Source of the DNA: Paractinoplanes durhamensis
GTDB taxonomy: Bacteria; Actinomycetota; Actinomycetes; Mycobacteriales; Micromonosporaceae
NCBI RefSeq assembly: GCF_016862175.1
Contig: NZ_BOML01000057.1
Span: forward strand, 1-64,000
Length of the DNA stretch: 64,000 bases
Direction: 5' to 3'
The stretch's first letter is position 1. The number at the start of each line of letters is the position of its first letter. Shown here in pieces: positions 59,989 through 64,000 of the stretch. Under the pieces are notes generated by a model. The model worked only from the letters and a program-made list of their open reading frames with translations. It did no database searches and was not told where the DNA came from. A program made the translations under genes and the position numbers.

Positions 59989-60321
59989 CTACTGCTGGAT
60001 CAGGGTCAGGACGTTGCCGGCCGGGTCGGTCACCTGGGCCTTGACCACCCAGCCGTTGTCGGTGCGCGGCATCAGCACGGTGCCGCCGAGCTCGACGGCG
60101 CGGGCGAGCGCGGCGTCGAGGTCGGCGACCGCGATACCGATGGTCACCGTGGCCGTGTCGGCCTCGATCAGCGCGCCGTCCGGGCCGCCGTCCGGGGTCC
60201 TGGCCAGGGCGTAGCCGGGGCCTTTGGCGTCGACCTGCCAGCCGAGCAGGCCGGCGTAGAAGTGGTGCTGCTCCTTCTCGTTCGGGCCGGCGATGTCGAA
60301 GTGCACGACGGGACTCTGCAT
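59989..60321 (-). CDS. VOC family protein (glyoxalase/bleomycin-resistance fold)
   Basis: 110 residues in the beta-alpha-beta-beta-beta order of one VOC module (VVHFDIAGPNEKEQHHFYAG, GWQVDAKGPGYALART, VTIGIAVADLDAALARAVEL, AQVTDPAGNVLTLI). Single-module VOC proteins dimerise around a metal or bind a small ligand. ATG 60321 follows CTGAGGAGCATTCCC. Eleven bases downstream of the ArsR gene, so one operon under the same operator. Confidence 0.9.
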   Translation of the reverse strand: MQSPVVHFDIAGPNEKEQHHFYAGLLGWQVDAKGPGYALARTPDGGPDGALIEADTATVTIGIAVADLDAALARAVELGGTVLMPRTDNGWVVKAQVTDPAGNVLTLIQQ

Positions 60322-60332
60322 GGGAATGCTCC

Positions 60333-60629
60333 TCAGGAGGTTTCGGTCAGGGAGGTCGGGAAGGTGGCCAGCCACCCGGTCAGCGCGGCGACCCGGGCCG
60401 GGTCGGCCCGGTACCACCGGAAGGTGCCCTCCCGGGTCAGCACCGCCAGGCCGGTCTTGCGCAGGACCTTGAGGTGCTCGGAAACGCTGGCCGGCGCCAG
60501 GTCCAGCGCGTCGGCCAGCGCACCGGCCGGCATCGGCTGATCCCAGCACCGCCGGAGGATCTCCCGCCGGGCCGGATGGGCCAGGGCCCGCAGCAGCTCG
60601 TCGGCGTCCTCTTCGGCGAGTGTGGTCAC
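60333..60629 (-). CDS. ArsR-family transcriptional regulator
   Basis: 98-residue winged-helix protein: DADELLRALAHPARREILRR, recognition helix ALDLAPASVSEHLKVLRKTG and wing VLTREGTFRWYR. No metal-binding Cys motif, as in the CzrA-free ArsR subgroup fused to small-molecule functions. GTG 60629. It is 10 bases from a perfect palindrome that is surely its operator, so it represses itself and the VOC gene. Confidence 0.9.
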   Translation of the reverse strand: MTTLAEEDADELLRALAHPARREILRRCWDQPMPAGALADALDLAPASVSEHLKVLRKTGLAVLTREGTFRWYRADPARVAALTGWLATFPTSLTETS

Positions 60630-60638
60630 CCGGTCGAC

Positions 60639-60660
60639 TATTTCGGGTTTACCCGAAATA
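60639..60660. promoter_or_regulatory. ArsR operator, perfect inverted repeat
   Basis: Arms TATTTCGGGT and ACCCGAAATA (10 bp each, exact complements) around TT. It sits 10 bases upstream of the ArsR start in AT-rich DNA and would overlap its promoter. Confidence 0.8.
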
Positions 60661-60661
60661 G

Positions 60662-61165
60662 TCAAGCGGCAACCAGCGCCTTGATGCTCACGGTGGCGGC
60701 GCCGCGCGCCCACTCCTCGAAGGGCAGCGGCCGGACGGACAGCGGGCACTGGGCGGCGGCGCCGAAGGCCTGGCGCTCGAAGCTCGCCCGGATGTGCGGC
60801 TCGAACAGGTCGTAGGCGGACAGGCCCTCGCCGGAGACGACGATGTGGGCCGGGCCGACCAGGTTCGCCACCGCGGCGATGCCGGCACCGATCGCCTCGC
60901 CGGCCCGGGCGAAGATGGCGCGGATCCGCTCGTCACCGGCCCCGCGCCGCGGCCACCGCGTCGTCGAAGCGGAGCCCGGCCTGCGCGACGATGGCGTCGG
61001 TGCCGGCGATCGCCTCCACGCAGCCGCGGCTGCCGCAGTGGCAGGCCGGCCCGTTCGCGTCGAAGCTGACGTGGCCGATCTCGCCGGCCACACCCTGCGC
61101 GCCGGAGACCAGCTTGCCGCCGACGATCAGGCCGCAGCCGATGCCCGAGCCGGCGGGTGCGGGAC
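60662..61165 (-). pseudogene. ROK-family sugar kinase/regulator, 5'-truncated and frameshifted
   Basis: Begins in mid-protein at GSGIGCGLIVGGKLVSGAQG, then GEIGHVSFDANGPACHCGSR (with the ROK zinc motif CHCGSRGC) and RFDDAVAAAR. At the four-C run 60940-60943 one extra base breaks the frame, and GDERIRAIFARAGEAIGAGI to ARGAATVSIKALVAA continues in the next frame to the stop at 60662. The N-terminal ATP-binding part is missing beyond about 61160. The truncation is real; the single-base shift in a homopolymer may be a sequencing error. Confidence 0.75.
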
Positions 61166-61253
61166 CGGTAGTCGCCGCACCCGCCTGCGCTACCGCGACA
61201 CCACCATCGACGTCGCCTGCTCCCCGGCCGACGAGGTCATCGTCGCCTTCTGA
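61164..61253 (+). other. possible 3' fragment of a lost gene
   Basis: The plus strand reads RLRYRDTTIDVACSPADEVI and VAF before the TGA at 61251-61253, which looks like the C-terminal strands of a carbohydrate-active enzyme. It begins where the ROK remnant loses its 5' end, so a deletion may have joined two broken genes. Weak evidence. Confidence 0.3.
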
Positions 61254-61579
61254 TCCGCTGCCGTATGGCAAACATCACACGTTGTTGGCGGTCGGACAAT
61301 GCGCGACATAGCACCGCGATCAATCGACGGATATAAGAATGTGAACCTTTCTTTATTGTCTGTTCTTGGTGGAGACCAGCGGGTACCGGCGAGTAACCGG
61401 AATGCGCTTGCCTGCCGGTCGTGACGTGCGCAAGTGCCGGTGGCCGCCCGGCCGCTCACCCGCGTCGGAAAGATGGCAGAGCGCTGGCCTCTGCGGTAGC
61501 GATCGATGAGTATGCTCCCGTATCCGGGCACGGTGATGACCAGACAGATCTGCATTACCAGAAGCGGGAGCGCTCCAAC
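61254..61579. other. 326-base intergenic region before the second kinase
   Basis: No gene seen. The first 110 bases are AT-rich (ATATAAGAATGTGAACCTTT). GGTACCGGCGAGTAACC and GCGGTAGCGATCGATGAG follow, with TATGCT near 61513 a possible -10; no convincing -35. It holds the kinase promoter. Confidence 0.4.
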
Positions 61580-63334
61580 ATGGCCAGTAGGCCCTTGAGG
61601 CCGGGGGACCCCAGGCGGCTCGGTGAATACCAGTTGCTGGCCCGGCTCGGCGAAGGCGGCATGGGTACCGTCTTCCTCGGCCGTGCCGCGGACGGCCGGT
61701 CGGTGGCGGTCAAGGTCATCAAACCGGAGTACGCCGGGAACGAAGAATTCCGGGCCCGGTTCCGCAGCGAGGTCAACCGCGCCCGCGAGGTGCCGTCGTT
61801 CTGCACCGCCGCGGTCCTGGCCGCCGACGCCGGCTGCGAGACGCCCTACCTGGTCGTGGAGTACGTCGACGGGCCGAGCCTGCAGGAGATGGTCGACGAG
61901 CGCGGCCCGATGCCGCCGGGCGACCTGCACAGCGTGGCGGTCGGCGTCGCGGCCGCCCTCACCGCGATCCACGGCGCCGGCGTCATCCACCGCGACCTGA
62001 AACCGGCCAACGTGCTGCTCTCGCTCGGCCTGCCCAAGGTGATCGACTTCGGCATCGCCCGCGCGCTCGAGGAGACCGCTCAGCACACCCGCCCGGGCCG
62101 GTACATCGGCACCGTCGACTACATGGCCCCGGAACGGCTCGACAACACCATCGGGCCGGTCACACCGGCCGCCGACATCTTCGCCTGGGGCGCGGTGATC
62201 GCCTTCGCCGGCACCGGGCACATCCCGTTCCGCGGCGACAACCCGCTCGCCATCGCGACCCAGATCCTCACCAAGCCACCCGACCTGTCCGGCCTGCCGC
62301 CGTCGCTGGCCGAGATCGTCGCGGACGCCCTCGCGAAGGACCCGCGCCGACGGCCCTCGGCGAAGGAGTTGCTGCCGCGGCTGCTCCTGGTGCAGACGCC
62401 GCGCCTCCTGACGGTGGACACGCCGAGCCCGATCGCGGTCGAGACTCCTGCCCCACCGCAGCTCCGCCAAGGCCGGGACAACGGCCGTTTCGACGCGCGC
62501 GACCTGCTGGAACAGATCATCGCGGAGAACCCCCCGGCGTCGCCGTACCGGGTGTCGCCGATGTCCCGCTCGGTCGAGCGCCGGCTCGGCGCGGCACGGC
62601 GCTCCCGCCCGGCGAATCCGCGCCCGGCGAAGCCCCACAGTGGCCGCTGGCGGCGGGTGCTCTACGCGGCGGCCGCGGTCCTGGTGGCGTCGGCCACCGG
62701 GGTGACCCTGGCCTACGCCCAGAGCAACGACGACAAGCCGTCGGCGACCACGACCACGACGCTCTCGCCGAAGTCGGTGCCGGTCTCGGTGCCGCCGCGC
62801 GGCCCGTCCTTCTCCGATCCGCTGAGCGCACCGGGCCGCTTCCAGGAGAGCACCAGCGAGGTCGGCCGCTGCGATTTCCAGGACGAACGCCTGCACGCCC
62901 GGGTGGCCGGCCGGTCGACCCTCCGGTGCCCCGGCCCGACCGACGCGTTCGCCGGCGACCAGACGATCTCGGTGAACGTCACGCTGGCCGGCGCCGACGC
63001 CTGCGCCATGATCTGGTTCCGGCACCACGACACCCGCGGCTACCAACTGACCGCCTGCGCCGACGTGCTGGAGTTCGAGGAGCTGAACGGCGCGGTGCTG
63101 AGCATGGTCGGCCGCAACTCCTCGGTGGCCCTGACCCCGGGCACGCCGCACGACCTGTCCATCGTCATCACCGGCGGCCACGCCACCGTCTCGATCGACG
63201 ACAAGGCCGCGGTGCAGGGCGCCGCCGCCGACCCCGACCTGTCCTCCGGCCAGGTCCAGCTCGGCGTCACCGGCACCGACAAGACCAAGCCGGCCGAGGT
63301 GTCCTTCGCCGACCTCGAGGTGCGCACGGGCTGA
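61580..63334 (+). CDS. membrane-anchored Ser/Thr protein kinase, second copy
   Basis: 584 residues. Kinase domain 15-280 with GEGGMGTV, Lys45 (VAVKVIKPEY), HRDLKPAN, DFGIAR and APERL; a Pro-rich linker; one membrane helix (YAAAAVLVASATGVTLAYA, about 360-380); then an extracellular domain of about 170 residues that looks like a jelly-roll (concanavalin-like, NVTLAGADACAMIWFRHHD). Its kinase domain is a close paralogue of the one at 29322. ATG 61580 with GCGGGAGCG upstream. No PASTA repeats; ligand unknown. Confidence 0.93.
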   Translation: MASRPLRPGDPRRLGEYQLLARLGEGGMGTVFLGRAADGRSVAVKVIKPEYAGNEEFRARFRSEVNRAREVPSFCTAAVLAADAGCETPYLVVEYVDGPSLQEMVDERGPMPPGDLHSVAVGVAAALTAIHGAGVIHRDLKPANVLLSLGLPKVIDFGIARALEETAQHTRPGRYIGTVDYMAPERLDNTIGPVTPAADIFAWGAVIAFAGTGHIPFRGDNPLAIATQILTKPPDLSGLPPSLAEIVADALAKDPRRRPSAKELLPRLLLVQTPRLLTVDTPSPIAVETPAPPQLRQGRDNGRFDARDLLEQIIAENPPASPYRVSPMSRSVERRLGAARRSRPANPRPAKPHSGRWRRVLYAAAAVLVASATGVTLAYAQSNDDKPSATTTTTLSPKSVPVSVPPRGPSFSDPLSAPGRFQESTSEVGRCDFQDERLHARVAGRSTLRCPGPTDAFAGDQTISVNVTLAGADACAMIWFRHHDTRGYQLTACADVLEFEELNGAVLSMVGRNSSVALTPGTPHDLSIVITGGHATVSIDDKAAVQGAAADPDLSSGQVQLGVTGTDKTKPAEVSFADLEVRTG

Positions 63335-63360
63335 GCCCGGCCGGCGAGGGCCGGCCGGGC
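63335..63360. terminator. hairpin terminator after the kinase
   Basis: GCCCGGCCGGC and GCCGGCCGGGC form an 11-bp perfect stem around GAGG, beginning immediately after the stop codon. It lies between convergent ends, so it may serve both sides. Confidence 0.75.
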
Positions 63361-63368
63361 ACCCTGAT

Positions 63369-63785
63369 CTACTTGCTCGACGTGTACTTGTCGTATGCCT
63401 GCTAGGTTGAGCTCGAGGTAGCGCTTCAGGCCGATGCCGTCGAAGCCCTGCACCCAGCTGTCCCAGTCGGTGTCGATGTTCTTGGTGCCGGTGATGAACG
63501 CCAGCTGCACCTTGGTGTCGAGGGCGACGTCGCCGGCCTTCGGCTTCTCCCAGCCGGTCCCCTCCGGGCCGCCGTTGACGATGATCTGGCCCTCGTCGGT
63601 GTAGATGTAGTCGAGCATCTTGATCGCCGCGACCCGGGCCTGCTTGCTGGACTTGTTGGTCAGCATGAAGGTGTAGCCGATCGAGGTCGGGTTGTTGTAG
63701 CCGGTGTAGCTCTTGCCGGACGGCCCGGTCAGCGGCGGGACGGCGTCGTACTGCTTGTCCCGGCCGTCCTTGGCGCCGAGCTGGA
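63369..63785 (-). pseudogene. sugar ABC transporter substrate-binding protein, 5'-truncated
   Basis: The minus strand reads LGAKDGRDKQYDAVPPLTGP, SYTGYNNPTSIGYTFMLTNK, MLDYIYTDEGQIIVNGGPEG and DSWVQGFDGIGLKRYLELNL, the C-terminal half of an extracellular solute-binding (LipO-like) protein. The ending QAYDKYTSSK to the stop at 63369-63371 is in another frame; one extra base in CTAGCAGG near 63402 explains this. The N-terminal half is lost at a junction near 63785. Confidence 0.75.
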
Positions 63786-64000
63786 CGAGGCCGACGTGGT
63801 GCGCGACCTGAGCGCCCTCGCCGACCAGGGCTGGCAACGCCTGAAGGTCAAGATCGGCAAACCGGACTGGCGGGAGGACGCGAAACAGCGCTGGGACCTC
63901 AGCACCGCGAACCGCATGCTGCCGGTGTTGGCCGAGGCCGGAATGGACTGGTTCGAGGAGCCGGTGCACGCCGACGACGTGCCCGCCCACCGCCGTCTGC
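63786..64000 (+). CDS. enolase-superfamily (mandelate racemase/MLE) protein fragment
   Basis: DVVRDLSALADQGWQRLKVK, IGKPDWREDAKQRWDLSTAN and MLPVLAEAGMDWFEEPVHAD, the core barrel of a mandelate racemase/muconate lactonising enzyme, with the KxK-type lysines (KVKIG) and the WFEEP metal ligands. The 5' end is missing at the junction with the binding-protein remnant, and the 3' end runs out of the window. No start codon or ribosome site is seen. Confidence 0.75.

Noticed and set aside
61565..61578. CGGGAGCGCTCCAA resembling a CebR box
   Set aside because: It overlaps the ribosome site of the kinase, differs at three outer positions, and has no cellulose-linked context.
1..64000. Integrase, transposase, tRNA or attachment-site evidence for a mobile island
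   Set aside because: None seen. Only the AT-rich region near 44.7 kb hints at transfer.

Overview
The window is high-GC actinomycete chromosome, most like an Actinoplanes-type member of the Micromonosporaceae. This placement is inferred from the G/C-rich third positions, frequent GTG starts, several ECF sigma factors, PknB-type kinases, a type VII secretion (T7SS) toxin operon, a GAF-ANTAR regulator and a CebR-type operator. No rRNA, tRNA, CRISPR array, integrase or transposase was seen.

Layout. 1-4 kb: tail of a secreted protein, an ECF41 (SigJ-like) sigma factor with a matching promoter on a SnoaL-like gene, a cysteine-desulfurase-like enzyme and an aldo/keto reductase. 4-9 kb: a rifamycin phosphotransferase (rph) behind a 19-bp rifamycin-associated element, next to an EXLDI/DrrA/DrrB-type ABC export operon. 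9-22 kb: a potassium island with an APC/KimA-like transporter, a PLP decarboxylase, a decayed CorA, an Lrp-like protein and kdpFABCDE; several units share an 11-nt direct-repeat box that is a good candidate KdpE site. 22-30 kb: PPOX/F420 enzyme, GGDEF-EAL protein, spermidine-synthase-like and LRV-repeat proteins, a CebR-boxed GDSL-CBM2 esterase, a second ECF41 sigma and a LUD protein. 29-36 kb: Ser/Thr kinase plus lipoprotein, lone E1-alpha, PlsC/GT4 pair, DUF998 and GT2.

36-39 kb: a translationally coupled T7SS toxin operon (YbaB-like, EspC-like with frameshift, WXG-type toxin with a caspase-like His/Cys pattern, probable immunity genes). 39-41 kb: SigK-RskA-fasciclin, the arrangement known from mycobacterial sigK/mpt70/mpt83. 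41-45 kb: a TIR-NB-ARC-TPR STAND protein behind an XRE/PLD-like regulator, a candidate immune module. 45-48.8 kb: methyltransferase, NMT1-like binding protein and permease, GAF-ANTAR protein, sigma-like fragment. 49-54.5 kb: desaturase, then GT2-HlyD-GH81, which looks like a glucan synthesis/secretion/trimming operon. 55-60.6 kb: AI-2E exporter, SigB/SigF-type sigma factor, GT4 remnant, GT4 plus (alpha/alpha)6 enzyme, ArsR-VOC pair with a perfect operator. 60.7-64 kb: truncated ROK gene, second Ser/Thr kinase, truncated sugar-binding-protein and enolase-superfamily fragments.

At least six loci (about 13.05, 38.35, 54.21, 57.35, 60.94 and 63.40 kb) show clean frame changes inside otherwise well-conserved proteins. 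Some carry deletions too and are real remnants. Others are single-base changes that may be sequencing indels, so they should be checked on reads before being called pseudogenes.
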